From NCBI GenBank assembly GCA_020629315.1, contig JAHDDO010000011.1, positions 23,574 through 87,573 on the forward strand: DNA of 64,000 bases, written 5' to 3'. Of the stretch, positions 52,299-60,949 are shown piece after piece; the stretch's first letter is position 1, and each line of letters begins with the position of its first letter. Made by a program: the position numbers and the translations under genes. The notes under the pieces are model-generated. The model did not search any database, was not told the origin of the DNA, and was given only the letters and a program-made list of their open reading frames with translations. The DNA comes from Saprospiraceae bacterium (GTDB taxonomy: Bacteria > Bacteroidota > Bacteroidia > Chitinophagales > Saprospiraceae).

Positions 52299-52928
52299 AT
52301 GAAGCTTTTGTACGAAAGACGATTTGAAGATCCTTTTTTCGTTGCCGTGCTCGAAACAAAAGACGATTGGCAAAAGTACACAGATGCTTTGAATCTAAGT
52401 GTACATGACCATGATCTTATGAAAGGAATGAAAGATTTCCGAAAACGGGAATTTCTTGCCTCAAGGGCCGGATTCCAATTCATGCTGGATAAACCAATCG
52501 AAATTAGTAAAGACCACTATGGCAAACCGTGGCTCAAAGATGATGACCATTATATTTCCATTTCACATTCAGAAAATAGGGTCGCACTCATCTACCATGA
52601 GCGTAAAGTGGGTATAGATATCCAGATTCACCAAGATAAAATCATCGATCTCGCGCCTAAATTTATTACTGAATCAGAAATCGAAGCCATACCTGATATT
52701 ATGAAAATGGAAAGTATCCATTATTATTGGGGCGCAAAAGAAAGCATGTTTAAAGCGTATGGAGAAAAAAAGGTTGATTTTAAAAAGCACCTTGATGTAC
52801 CTTTATTACATCCTTCATATACAGATGCGATGATTGCGCGTTTTAATAAACCTGAATACTTCGCGGAATACTATATTAACGTTGATCAAATAGATAATTT
52901 TTATCTCGTTTATGCTATCGAAAAATAA
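52299..52928 (+). CDS. 4'-phosphopantetheinyl transferase superfamily protein (Sfp type)
   Basis: Transfers the phosphopantetheine arm of CoA to a serine of acyl or peptidyl carrier proteins. The 209 residues show ISISHSENRVALIYHERKVG, then GIDIQ with a magnesium-binding Asp107, and YYWGAKESMFKAYG, the WxxKE-type motif that completes the site. The size is of the Sfp group and not the short AcpS. No carrier protein or NRPS/PKS gene is nearby, so its partner is unknown; it may be the general enzyme for fatty-acid ACP. The next gene begins 17 nt inside its end. Confidence 0.9.
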   Translation: MKLLYERRFEDPFFVAVLETKDDWQKYTDALNLSVHDHDLMKGMKDFRKREFLASRAGFQFMLDKPIEISKDHYGKPWLKDDDHYISISHSENRVALIYHERKVGIDIQIHQDKIIDLAPKFITESEIEAIPDIMKMESIHYYWGAKESMFKAYGEKKVDFKKHLDVPLLHPSYTDAMIARFNKPEYFAEYYINVDQIDNFYLVYAIEK

Positions 52929-53367
52929 ATCATACAAAATCTTAATCCTACTAGGTCTGGTTATTTCTATTTTGCCTTCATGCAAACAATCGGAACAAGC
53001 CGCACCCACTAGAGAGGTAGAAATTAATGATCAAGTGCCTGCTGATTTCCTAAATTTCTATGACCGATTTCACCAGGATAGTAGTTTTCAGATAAACCGT
53101 ATTTCATTCCCTCTTCCTCAACAAAAATCGGGGATTCCATGGGATAAAGAACGTTGGATTCTTCATAAACCTTTTACAAATTTGGGTAATGAGTATCTAC
53201 GGTCCTATGCCAATTTTGAAGGCATTATAAATGAGCGGATTATTCACAAAAGTGGTCTTTTCGAAATGAATAGGCGCTTCGCAAAGTTATCCGGAGACTG
53301 GCACCTTATTTACTATACGATTGACCAAACAGAGCAAAGTGATTGGTCAGAAGATAGTATTCAATAA
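52912..53367 (+). CDS. Lipoprotein, possibly DUF4348-like
   Basis: The 151 residues begin with a lipoprotein signal: KILILLGLVISILPSC with the lipidated Cys at residue 23. The mature domain, VPADFLNFYDRFHQDSSFQINRISFPLP, reminds me of DUF4348, a Bacteroidota lipoprotein family, but I hold that loosely. The C-terminal half is GDWHLIYYTIDQTEQS. It overlaps the transferase gene by 17 nt, so the two are probably cotranscribed, and its stop overlaps the convergent hldD stop by 7 nt. No function is assigned. Confidence 0.7.
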   Translation: MLSKNKSYKILILLGLVISILPSCKQSEQAAPTREVEINDQVPADFLNFYDRFHQDSSFQINRISFPLPQQKSGIPWDKERWILHKPFTNLGNEYLRSYANFEGIINERIIHKSGLFEMNRRFAKLSGDWHLIYYTIDQTEQSDWSEDSIQ

Positions 53368-54326
53368 ATAGCTGAGGGATTTAAGTACTGTTGGACATAA
53401 TCCTCAATGCCTGCTTCTAATGAGTACATTGGGTCATAACCTGTAGACCGTATCTTTCGTATATCTGCTTCCGTGAAATATTGGTATTTATCGCGAATAT
53501 CTATCGGTGTATCAATAAAGTTAATCATAGGTTCTTTGCCCATGGCGTTAAATGTGGCGCTTGCTAAATCAATAAATGATCGTGCCTTGCCCGTGCCTAT
53601 GTTATACAAACCAGAATCAGCACTCGGATTTTCTTGTAAGTGAATACACATCTTTACCACATCCTTTATATAAACAAAGTCCCGAGACTGCATGCCATCT
53701 TCTACATCAGATCTATGTGATCTAAATAATGACATTGAACCACTCAACGTAACGGTATTAAACGTATGGAATACAACACTTGCCATTCTGCCTTTATGGT
53801 ATTCATTAGGACCATACACATTAAAGAATTTAAGACCATACCAGGAAGGCGGCTGCAAGCTTTGGTCCAATGCCCATTTGTCAAAATTATTCTTTGATTC
53901 TCCGTATGGATTAAGGGGCTGTAAACTATGTATGATCTCATGATTATCGACAAAACCATGCTCACCAGAACCATAGGTTGCCGCTGATGATGCATAGACT
54001 AATGGGAGGCCATACCTGGCACATTTAAGCCACACCATTTTCGAATAGTTGACATTTAGTTCATCGAAAATCGACTTATCCATTTCGGCCGTATCCGTAC
54101 GTGCACCCAAGTGGTATACAGATTCTACTGTTTCATAATGTGCATCCAACCAATCGGAAAAAATCAGTCGATTGACTAAAATATGATAGTGCTTATCCTT
54201 GAAATTAGCCGCTTTCTTCGGTCTGTTAAAATCATCAACTAAGACTAGATCTTTACGACCCATGTCGTTAAATGCGGCGACTAATGCAGAACCAATAAAC
54301 CCGGCAGCACCTGTTATAACGATCAT
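53361..54326 (-). CDS. hldD: ADP-glyceromanno-heptose 6-epimerase
   Basis: SDR-family enzyme that epimerises ADP-D-glycero-D-manno-heptose for LPS inner core. The 321 residues show the NAD(P)-binding GAAGFIGSALV, VYHLGARTDTAEMD, the active-site NPYGESK with Tyr and Lys, and the HldD-typical FNVYGPNEYHKGRMASVVFH. Other heptose genes are not in the window. Its ATG follows the gcvP stop directly (TAAATG), so they form a two-gene unit, an unexpected metabolic pairing. Heptose-containing LPS is implied. Confidence 0.93.
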   Translation of the reverse strand: MIVITGAAGFIGSALVAAFNDMGRKDLVLVDDFNRPKKAANFKDKHYHILVNRLIFSDWLDAHYETVESVYHLGARTDTAEMDKSIFDELNVNYSKMVWLKCARYGLPLVYASSAATYGSGEHGFVDNHEIIHSLQPLNPYGESKNNFDKWALDQSLQPPSWYGLKFFNVYGPNEYHKGRMASVVFHTFNTVTLSGSMSLFRSHRSDVEDGMQSRDFVYIKDVVKMCIHLQENPSADSGLYNIGTGKARSFIDLASATFNAMGKEPMINFIDTPIDIRDKYQYFTEADIRKIRSTGYDPMYSLEAGIEDYVQQYLNPSAIY

Positions 54327-57176
54327 TTATTGATATTCTTCAACCGATGGACAAGTGCAAATAAGGTTGCGATCTCCATATGCATTGTCTACCCTAGCAA
54401 CCGAAGGCCAGAATTTACGACCCTCCTTTAGGTAGTCTAATGGATACGCTGCTTTTTGCCTATCATACGGATAATTCCATTCGTTAGCTGTAATCCGTTG
54501 TAGCGTATGAGGAGCATTATGGAGCACATTATTATCCTGTGGATACTCTCCTTTGATGACTTCATTGATCTCCTCCTTGATGGCTAGCATAGCTTCGCAA
54601 AACATATCGAGTTCCTCTAGATTTTCACTCTCTGTAGGTTCGATCATAATAGTGCCTGCAACAGGGAAGCTTAAGGTCGGTGCATGGAAACCATAATCAA
54701 TCAATCGTTTAGCTACATCTTCTGCCGTGATACCAAAGTTCTTGAACGGCCTTAGGTCAATAATTAATTCATGTGCACACATTCCTTCTTCGCCTAGATA
54801 CAGAACATCATAGGCATCAGTGAGTCTTGCTCTGATGTAATTTGCATTGAGTAAAGCAATGGCTGTGGATCGAGTTAAGCCTTCAGCACCTAGCATACGG
54901 ATATATGCATAGCTTATTAATAAAATGCTCGCACTACCATTTGGGGCAGCTGATATGGCAGAAATCGCTTTTTCACCACCTACTTTTTCGTATACATGTC
55001 CAGGCAAATAAGGAGCTAATTTATCGTTTACACAAATGGGTCCCATACCAGGTCCACCTCCTCCATGAGGAATGGCAAAGGTCTTATGTAAGTTTAGATG
55101 ACATACATCCGCCCCAATCAAACCGGGTGACGTATATCCTACTTGTGCATTCATATTAGCACCATCCATGTACACTAAACCACCATTATCATGTACAATC
55201 CCACAAATTTCTTTCACTGCTGCTTCAAACACACCATGAGTTGAAGGATAGGTAATCATTAATGCCGCAAGATTATTCGTGTGTTCGGCCGCTTTTGCTG
55301 TAAGATCTTCTATATCGATATTTCCCTCATCATCACATTGGACCACCACCACTTTCATTCCACACATAACCCCACTAGCTGGGTTAGTACCATGCGCTGA
55401 GGAGGGAATCAGGACTATATTTCTATGATTATCGCCTCGATCTATGTGATACGCTCGTATGGTCATAAGACCCGCATATTCTCCTTGTGCACCAGAGTTT
55501 GGCTGCAACGAACAAGCGGTAAATCCAGTCACCTCTATCAAATAGTCTTTTAAGGCAGCGAACATTTCTTGGTAACCAGCGGCTTGATCTAATGGCACAA
55601 ATGGGTGAATTTGCCCAAACTCAGCCCAGCTTAAAGGCATAAGCTGTGTGGCTGCGTTTAATTTCATCGTACACGAACCCAATGGGATCATTGAGTGGAC
55701 CAAGGAAAGGTCTTTGTTCTCAAGCATCTTAATGTAGCGCATCATAGCCGTTTCTGTACGGTATTTTTTAAATACCTCATTATCACAGAACGACGTCTCC
55801 CTTTGTAATTCAGCGGGTATAGCTGAGTCAGCAACTTGCCCATCTTTAAGCCCTAACACGTCATATATCGCCTTAAGATCATGTTCCGTTGTACTCTCAT
55901 CTAAGCTGATGCTAGTATACCCTTCTGCATAATAAAAATTAATCTTTTTTGCCACAGCTCGAGATCGAATACTATCCTGTTGGTCTTTGTCCGTGTGGAA
56001 GGAAACGGTATCAAAATGGCTTGCATTATCAACAACAAACTTATCTTGCTTCAATGCAGCCGCTAAACGCTTGGCCTTCGCATGAATTCCAGCAGCAATT
56101 TCAAGCAGTCCTTCTTTTCCATGATAAACAGCATACATGCCCGCCATATTAGCTAATAAGGCTTGAGCTGTACAAATATTAGATGTTGCCTTTTCTCTTT
56201 TTATATGCTGTTCTCTGGTTTGTAGGGCCATTCGCATGGCTACATCTTCATCGGCATCTTGGGAAACCCCAATGATTCTACCAGGTATTTGTCTTTTGAA
56301 TTTTTCGTGTGTTGCAAAGTAAGCTGCATGAGGGCCACCATAGCCCAGTGGTATACCAAAGCGCTGTGTATTACCCACAACTACATCTGCACCCCACTCA
56401 CCAGGTGGTTTTAATAAACAAAGAGAGAGTAAATCGGCAGCCACACATAAAAAGATCTCTTTGGATTCGAGTTCCATAGAATAGGCTCTATAATCTTCTA
56501 TGCTTCCTTTTGCGGTAGGATATTGCAAAATAGAAGCAAAAAATGTACTTCCATCTAAGGATAATTCATTCCATCTACCTTCCACGATCTCTATACCCAA
56601 TGGTTCTGCTCGTGTATATAAGACATCTTTTGTTTGTGCAAATACCCCTTCATCAACAAACAGCTTATTAATGGCTGCCCCTTTATTTCTTTTATTCTTT
56701 TGATGATATAGCATAGCCATAGCTTCTGCAGCTGCGGTACCCTCATCTAATAATGAAGCATTTGCTAGGGCCATACCGGTAAGGTCTGAAACTACCGTTT
56801 GGAAGTTTAGCAAACTCTCTAACCTGCCTTGCGAAATTTCTGCTTGATAAGGCGTGTATTGGGTATACCATCCTGGATTTTCCAAAATATTCCGCAATAT
56901 CACGGATGGCGTAATTGTATTATAATAGCCTTGTCCTATATAGGATTTAAAAACCGTGTTCTTATTTGCGATTTCGCGTATATGAGCTAAATATTCATAT
57001 TCACTTAATGCCGCTGGAATATCTAATAATTTCTCTGACCTAATCTTTGAAGGAATCGTTTTAGAGATTAATGATTCCATGTCAGAAATACCTATTCGAG
57101 TCAGCATTTTATTTACGTCTTCACCGTGGACGCCTATATGCCTTTTATCGAAGGATGCAGATTGATTTAGTCCCAT
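54327..57176 (-). CDS. gcvP: Glycine dehydrogenase (decarboxylating), P protein
   Basis: PLP-dependent decarboxylase of the glycine cleavage system, in the long fused form (949 aa), in place of separate gcvPA and gcvPB. The PLP lysine lies in HLNLHKTFAIPHGGGGPG in the C-terminal half. The first half begins DKRHIGVHGEDVNKMLTRIG and has IGQGYYNTITP and GIPLGYGGPHAAYFAT. The track extends to a TTG at 57203; the ATG at 57176 (MGLNQSASFDKRHIG) is preferred. No gcvT or gcvH is near, and I see no glycine riboswitch upstream. Confidence 0.96.
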   Translation of the reverse strand: MGLNQSASFDKRHIGVHGEDVNKMLTRIGISDMESLISKTIPSKIRSEKLLDIPAALSEYEYLAHIREIANKNTVFKSYIGQGYYNTITPSVILRNILENPGWYTQYTPYQAEISQGRLESLLNFQTVVSDLTGMALANASLLDEGTAAAEAMAMLYHQKNKRNKGAAINKLFVDEGVFAQTKDVLYTRAEPLGIEIVEGRWNELSLDGSTFFASILQYPTAKGSIEDYRAYSMELESKEIFLCVAADLLSLCLLKPPGEWGADVVVGNTQRFGIPLGYGGPHAAYFATHEKFKRQIPGRIIGVSQDADEDVAMRMALQTREQHIKREKATSNICTAQALLANMAGMYAVYHGKEGLLEIAAGIHAKAKRLAAALKQDKFVVDNASHFDTVSFHTDKDQQDSIRSRAVAKKINFYYAEGYTSISLDESTTEHDLKAIYDVLGLKDGQVADSAIPAELQRETSFCDNEVFKKYRTETAMMRYIKMLENKDLSLVHSMIPLGSCTMKLNAATQLMPLSWAEFGQIHPFVPLDQAAGYQEMFAALKDYLIEVTGFTACSLQPNSGAQGEYAGLMTIRAYHIDRGDNHRNIVLIPSSAHGTNPASGVMCGMKVVVVQCDDEGNIDIEDLTAKAAEHTNNLAALMITYPSTHGVFEAAVKEICGIVHDNGGLVYMDGANMNAQVGYTSPGLIGADVCHLNLHKTFAIPHGGGGPGMGPICVNDKLAPYLPGHVYEKVGGEKAISAISAAPNGSASILLISYAYIRMLGAEGLTRSTAIALLNANYIRARLTDAYDVLYLGEEGMCAHELIIDLRPFKNFGITAEDVAKRLIDYGFHAPTLSFPVAGTIMIEPTESENLEELDMFCEAMLAIKEEINEVIKGEYPQDNNVLHNAPHTLQRITANEWNYPYDRQKAAYPLDYLKEGRKFWPSVARVDNAYGDRNLICTCPSVEEYQ

Positions 57177-57324
57177 TATGTATGCCTTTAAAGCTTGCAG
57201 CAAAATAAGGCATTCTTTGCTTAAATATCTAGCTCAAAGAAGGTTAAATATTCAAGTTTTTATGATGGATGCGGTGATTAGTAGACGCTAGATGTTCAAG
57301 AAGCTTGGGAATAAGAGCTTAGCC

Positions 57325-57927
57325 TTATTTGATAAAGAAATCCAATAGTTTTTCATCTTCTAAGAAGGCTTCAAAACGGTCCCCTATTTTTATGGGTCCT
57401 ACTCCGGCAGGCGTCCCAGTATATATTAAGTCCCCTTGTTGTAAGGAAAAGTATTTAGATAGATGACAGATTATATCTGTAAAGCTAAAGATCATATCCT
57501 TAGATTGGCCCTCTTGTACGGACGATCCATTTTTATGAAAACTAAAATGCCAATTCTTTGATGATTCGTATGTTCTGAACTCACTAATAATCGCTGAATT
57601 ATCAAAGCCTTTAGCTATCTCCCATGGGTGGCCTTTTTTCTTTAACTCCGACTGTAAGTCCCTGGCCGTCATATCAACCCCTACCGCTATCTCCTTGATG
57701 TATTGCTCAGCAAAGGCAGGGCTTATATGTTTACCATTTTTCCCAACTTTTAATACTAACTCTAATTCATAGTGGATATCATTACTAAAATCAGGATGAT
57801 AAAACGGCGCATTATTCTTAAGTAGTGCACTCGCTGGTTTCATAAAAACCAGAGGCAAGGTAGGTACCGGGTTTTGTAACTCCTTTGCGTGATCAATGTA
57901 GTTACGCCCTATGCAAAAGATTTTCAT
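57325..57927 (-). CDS. Fumarylacetoacetate hydrolase family protein
   Basis: This 200-residue protein is a single FAH domain: IFCIGRNYIDHAKEL, PLVFMKPASALL, a metal-binding HYELELVLKVG, GVDMTARDLQSELKKKGHPW, and IYTGTPAGVGP. The pattern is that of acylpyruvases/oxaloacetate decarboxylases and not of the longer tyrosine-catabolic FAH. The substrate cannot be assigned with confidence. It is last in the four-gene run ridA-trpS-DUF1059-FAH, and overlaps the DUF1059 stop by 4 nt (ATGA), so translation is likely coupled. Confidence 0.85.
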   Translation of the reverse strand: MKIFCIGRNYIDHAKELQNPVPTLPLVFMKPASALLKNNAPFYHPDFSNDIHYELELVLKVGKNGKHISPAFAEQYIKEIAVGVDMTARDLQSELKKKGHPWEIAKGFDNSAIISEFRTYESSKNWHFSFHKNGSSVQEGQSKDMIFSFTDIICHLSKYFSLQQGDLIYTGTPAGVGPIKIGDRFEAFLEDEKLLDFFIK

Positions 57928-58166
57928 ACTTGAATTTCTGGAAGACTATCAAACAATGCCTTCTTTTCCTCCATCCACTTTTCCATAGCGCCAGCCTCAT
58001 GCATCATAGCACGCATTTTATTCATGGCATCCAAGTGCGGCATATCTGATTTCTCAAACATTTCTACGCCATGTTTTTTACTTAGGGCTGCCATTTCATC
58101 GAAACTATTGGCTCTAAATATTTCGTCACAAGCGCCGCCTAATTGTCTGCAGGTCATTTCTTTCAT
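57924..58166 (-). CDS. DUF1059 family small protein
   Basis: This 80-residue cytoplasmic protein starts MKEMTCRQLGGACDEIFRAN, followed by a helix (FDEMAALSKKHGVEMF) and DMPHLDAMNKMRAMM. I recognise DUF1059, a small family with conserved Cys in the C-x6-C pattern at its start, possibly binding metal. The length is normal. It lies 3 nt after the trpS stop and overlaps the FAH gene by 4 nt. Its function is not known. Confidence 0.8.
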   Translation of the reverse strand: MKEMTCRQLGGACDEIFRANSFDEMAALSKKHGVEMFEKSDMPHLDAMNKMRAMMHEAGAMEKWMEEKKALFDSLPEIQV

Positions 58167-58169
58167 GAA

Positions 58170-59174
58170 TCAAAATTTTACATTTAGTAATCCCGTCAAT
58201 TCTTTAACCTCTCGAACCGTTTCTTGTGCTACTTTGCGGATCCGCTCTGATGATTGTTTGATCTGATACTTTACGTCTTTTTTATTGGCTAAGATTTCAG
58301 CCTTGGCCGCTACAAAACCTTGGTTCAAGCCTAGTAAAGCCTGACCTACAGCATCTTTAAGATCTACATATTTTAGTTGGCCTGCCTCATAGTCTTTCAT
58401 CAAAGAAGTATGATCCTCATCAGCTCCAGCTGCTTTCAGTAATTCAAAAAGATTCGCAACTCCATCACTCATTTGCCCTTCAGTTGTTTCGCCGGTATCT
58501 GTCACTGCACTTCTTATTTGCTTTAGTAGTCTAGCTTCGTCAGCAAATACATTTATATAATGCTTTTCGCCAGCGCTTTTACTCATTTTTCGACTAGGAT
58601 CAGCAGTGGATTTGATTTTAGGAGTTTTAGTAAGTAAGGTTTCTGGCAATACGAAATATTCTTTACCTACTTGATTATTAAAACGATTAGCAATCTCCCT
58701 AGTCAATTCCAGATGTTGCTTTTGATCCTCTCCAACAGGCACATAATCTGCCTTATAGATAAGTATATCTGCCGCCTGCAATACGGGATAGTCAAAAAGA
58801 CCCACACTGATAAAACCACTTGATTTTTCTTTACTATCAGAGCTCTTGTCTTTAAACTGTGTCATATTCTCAACCCGACCCATGGCTGCAAAATTATTGA
58901 AGATCCAACCTAGCTCGGCATGCTCAGGCACCAAAGACTGGACAAATAGATTCTCTCCCTTTACGCCTATAGCCATTAGATTGAAAATCATTTCCCAGGT
59001 ATTTACTCTAAGCTTTTTCACATCATATGGCATGGTCATAGCATGATAATCTACTACGCCATAAAAGCACTCATATTCAGCTTGTAGATCCACCCAGTTT
59101 TTATTGGCACCAAAGTAATTACCAAAGTGCATATGCCCTGTAGGTTGTATACAGGAAAGGACTCTTTTCTTCAT
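58170..59174 (-). CDS. trpS: Tryptophanyl-tRNA synthetase
   Basis: Class I synthetase charging tRNA-Trp. The 334 residues contain the HIGH-equivalent signature PTGHMHFGNYFGA and the KMSKS loop PSRKMSKSAGEKHY, with VLQAADILIYKADYVPVGEDQ between them, as is typical of TrpRS. At 334 aa it has the normal length. It sits 3 nt from both neighbours, ridA upstream and DUF1059 downstream, so it is the second gene of a compact operon. Confidence 0.96.
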   Translation of the reverse strand: MKKRVLSCIQPTGHMHFGNYFGANKNWVDLQAEYECFYGVVDYHAMTMPYDVKKLRVNTWEMIFNLMAIGVKGENLFVQSLVPEHAELGWIFNNFAAMGRVENMTQFKDKSSDSKEKSSGFISVGLFDYPVLQAADILIYKADYVPVGEDQKQHLELTREIANRFNNQVGKEYFVLPETLLTKTPKIKSTADPSRKMSKSAGEKHYINVFADEARLLKQIRSAVTDTGETTEGQMSDGVANLFELLKAAGADEDHTSLMKDYEAGQLKYVDLKDAVGQALLGLNQGFVAAKAEILANKKDVKYQIKQSSERIRKVAQETVREVKELTGLLNVKF

Positions 59175-59177
59175 AAT

Positions 59178-59564
59178 TTAGCTATCTACGTGTGCTATAC
59201 ATGAAATCTCAACATTCACAAATTTCGGCAAATTAGCCACCTCTACTAAAGCTCTACAAGGGGCCGTATTTTCATTAAAAAATGTCCCATAGACTTGATT
59301 GATCCGTGCATAGTCATTCATATCCGAAACAAAGACAGAACATTTAAGCACATTCTCAAATGAAGTACCCGCTGCTTCTAATATATACCCTAGGTTTTTC
59401 ATTACCATTTCTGTTTCTGCTTCAATACTTTCATTGATAAGTTGGCCGCTACTGGCATCAATGGCTATTTGTCCAGAAACATAAAGCGTATTTCCATGTG
59501 CTATGGCCTGATTATAAGGACCAATTGGGGCCGGTGCTTTTTCTGTAAATATGATCTTTTTCAT
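59178..59564 (-). CDS. ridA: RidA family reactive-intermediate deaminase
   Basis: RidA hydrolyses reactive enamines/imines formed by PLP enzymes such as threonine dehydratase. The 128 residues show APAPIGPYNQA, LYVSGQIAID, and NTAPCRALVEVANLP, with the conserved Arg105-equivalent in PCRALVEV, and the Glu near the C-terminus that supports the active site. The track begins at TTG 59570; ATG 59564 (MKKIIFTEKAP) is preferred. It heads the ridA-trpS-DUF1059-FAH run. Confidence 0.93.
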   Translation of the reverse strand: MKKIIFTEKAPAPIGPYNQAIAHGNTLYVSGQIAIDASSGQLINESIEAETEMVMKNLGYILEAAGTSFENVLKCSVFVSDMNDYARINQVYGTFFNENTAPCRALVEVANLPKFVNVEISCIAHVDS

Positions 59565-59627
59565 TTTCAAAATTAACCCTGTAAAGGTACGTTCTTCGTT
59601 TTTCTATTAAAATGATTTGGCTGCTTA

Positions 59628-60035
59628 TTACAAAACACCCACTGCTTTATAAAAGCTATGCAAATTATCCATTTCATTTTGATTATGAATATGCTCTATT
59701 TGTTCGATGAGCATTTGATCATTTACCAAAACCTTTTGGCTACACTTGTGTGTATATGATTGGCCTTTATGAGTTATATAATCCGTAAAATGAACATAGA
59801 AATATTGCTCATCAATAGCTTCAATTTTGCATTCACCCCATACTAGCTTATCTAATTTTCTCTTGCCTTCAATCATATTTTGCTCATACGAGTCGCTTAT
59901 CGCTTGAGGTCCCTTAATGATCTTGTCTCCAATAATATATCGACAGTCTGGTGACAATACTTGACGGGTCTGTTCATATTGATCTTGGTCCAATGACCTT
60001 CCAAATCGTTTTGCGATGCCTTTTTTATCTGCCAT
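59628..60035 (-). CDS. NTF2/SnoaL-like small protein
   Basis: The 135 residues look like a cone-shaped NTF2 fold: an N-terminal helix (KKGIAKRFGRSLDQDQYEQTRQVL), SPDCRYIIGDKIIKGPQAISDSYEQ, followed by a beta-sheet, YFYVHFTDYITHKGQSYTHKC, and a final helix. Proteins of this type are enzymes, binding domains or immunity proteins, so no function is assigned. No signal peptide is seen. It lies after the rpmF terminator on the same strand and before ridA, without a clear promoter element. Confidence 0.7.
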   Translation of the reverse strand: MADKKGIAKRFGRSLDQDQYEQTRQVLSPDCRYIIGDKIIKGPQAISDSYEQNMIEGKRKLDKLVWGECKIEAIDEQYFYVHFTDYITHKGQSYTHKCSQKVLVNDQMLIEQIEHIHNQNEMDNLHSFYKAVGVL

Positions 60036-60060
60036 CTATGGTTTTGACGTAGTTAAATAG

Positions 60061-60094
60061 AAAAAGCTCCTCTTCGATCGTGCGAAGGGAGCTT
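60061..60094 (-). terminator. Intrinsic terminator after rpmF
   Basis: On the minus strand AAGCTCC-CTTCG and CGAAG-GGAGCTT form a long stem with one bulge and a 6-nt loop, followed by a T-run. Confidence 0.85.
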
Positions 60095-60125
60095 CCATTG
60101 GTTTTTTTTTCTGTAAATCTATTCC

Positions 60126-60323
60126 TTAATCCTCGTCCTCAACAGCGTATTCTACTATCATTTTACCCTTGTAGTACAAGTTTCCTTCATGATAGTACGC
60201 TCTGTGATAAAGATGAGGCTCCCCAGTATTTTTGCATACCAATACGTGTGGTACGTCTGCTTTCTTATGGGTTCTTCTTTTTCTTTTGCGTTGCTTTGAT
60301 ATCCTACTCTTCGGATGTGCCAT
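60126..60323 (-). CDS. rpmF: 50S ribosomal protein L32, zinc-ligand-poor form
   Basis: The 65 residues start MAHPKSRISKQRKRKRRTHK, the conserved basic N-terminus of L32, which binds 23S rRNA in the large subunit. The zinc-ribbon form has four cysteines; here the region reads LVCKNTGEPHLYHRAYYHEG, retaining one cysteine only. It therefore should not bind zinc by the classical site. I recall that as usual for Bacteroidota L32, so it is not a sign of a second paralogue. It follows yceD by 11 nt, and a terminator lies after it. Confidence 0.96.
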   Translation of the reverse strand: MAHPKSRISKQRKRKRRTHKKADVPHVLVCKNTGEPHLYHRAYYHEGNLYYKGKMIVEYAVEDED

Positions 60324-60334
60324 AGCGCTAAATT

Positions 60335-60859
60335 TTAGTTTTCAAACTTTATTTCCTTAAGGCTGTCCCAAATAGAGCCCGTAGCCTCGTCATTATTCTT
60401 TTCTCCTAAAAACGTCAGCGTATTTTTATCACAAGGTTTTTGCTCTTCATTCATAGCTTCACAATCAATCTTTTTGACCATCGGTACTCTAAGACAAATA
60501 CTTTCGTACAAATAGCTAGCCACATTGATTTCGTGATCATTTTGAAGTATATAAATGATCTCATCTTCCACTTTTCTCTCTTCACCAATCTTTATAACAT
60601 AATGCTCCTCTGTCTGAATTGGGATAGCTATCTCCGCTGTACACCTATCACAGGCTGTCAGCATGGAGCCCTGAACTATAAAATCCAATTCATAATGACT
60701 GGAGGACCTTGTAATGGAAACATGTGCCTCAAATTCACCTTTTGAAATCTCACCAAAATCAAAAGAATCGAAGACATCTTTATTCAAATTATATTCGAAT
60801 TCATGCTTCCCATCTTTCAAACCCAACAAGGGTATCGAAAAATGTTTCAACCGCTTCAT
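60335..60859 (-). CDS. yceD: YceD family (DUF177) protein
   Basis: YceD proteins accompany rpmF in many bacteria and assist 23S rRNA processing or ribosome assembly. This one is 174 aa, with LKHFSIPLLGLKDGKHEFEYNL, GSMLTACDRCTAEIAIPI, where the CDRC pair is family-typical, and a C-terminal KPCDKNTLTFL ... SIWDSLKEIKFEN. The track begins at TTG 60865; ATG 60859 is preferred. The yceD-rpmF arrangement, with an 11-nt gap, is conserved, and the promoter element TATCTTTGC lies 25 nt upstream. Confidence 0.92.
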   Translation of the reverse strand: MKRLKHFSIPLLGLKDGKHEFEYNLNKDVFDSFDFGEISKGEFEAHVSITRSSSHYELDFIVQGSMLTACDRCTAEIAIPIQTEEHYVIKIGEERKVEDEIIYILQNDHEINVASYLYESICLRVPMVKKIDCEAMNEEQKPCDKNTLTFLGEKNNDEATGSIWDSLKEIKFEN

Positions 60860-60884
60860 TTCCAAAGAACTTTTAAATGGGCTG

Positions 60885-60892
60885 CAAAGATA
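60885..60892 (-). promoter_or_regulatory. -7 promoter element TATCTTTG for yceD-rpmF
   Basis: The minus strand reads CTATCTTTGC, identical to the 10-mer before the glgA-like operon at 16692. It lies 25 nt before the ATG. Confidence 0.65.
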
Positions 60893-60949
60893 GATTTATT
60901 TTGTAAAAAATCTACCCTAACTCGCTAAAAATCAGGCAACCATTCTTTT

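Noticed and set aside
57177-57324. Glycine riboswitch upstream of gcvP
   Set aside because: I see no conserved aptamer core or paired glycine-riboswitch architecture in the 150 bases.
59568-59575. TAATTTTG element before ridA
   Set aside because: It is only 3 nt from the ATG, so a transcript started from it would lack the start codon; a TACCTTTA further up is closer to the right place but imperfect.
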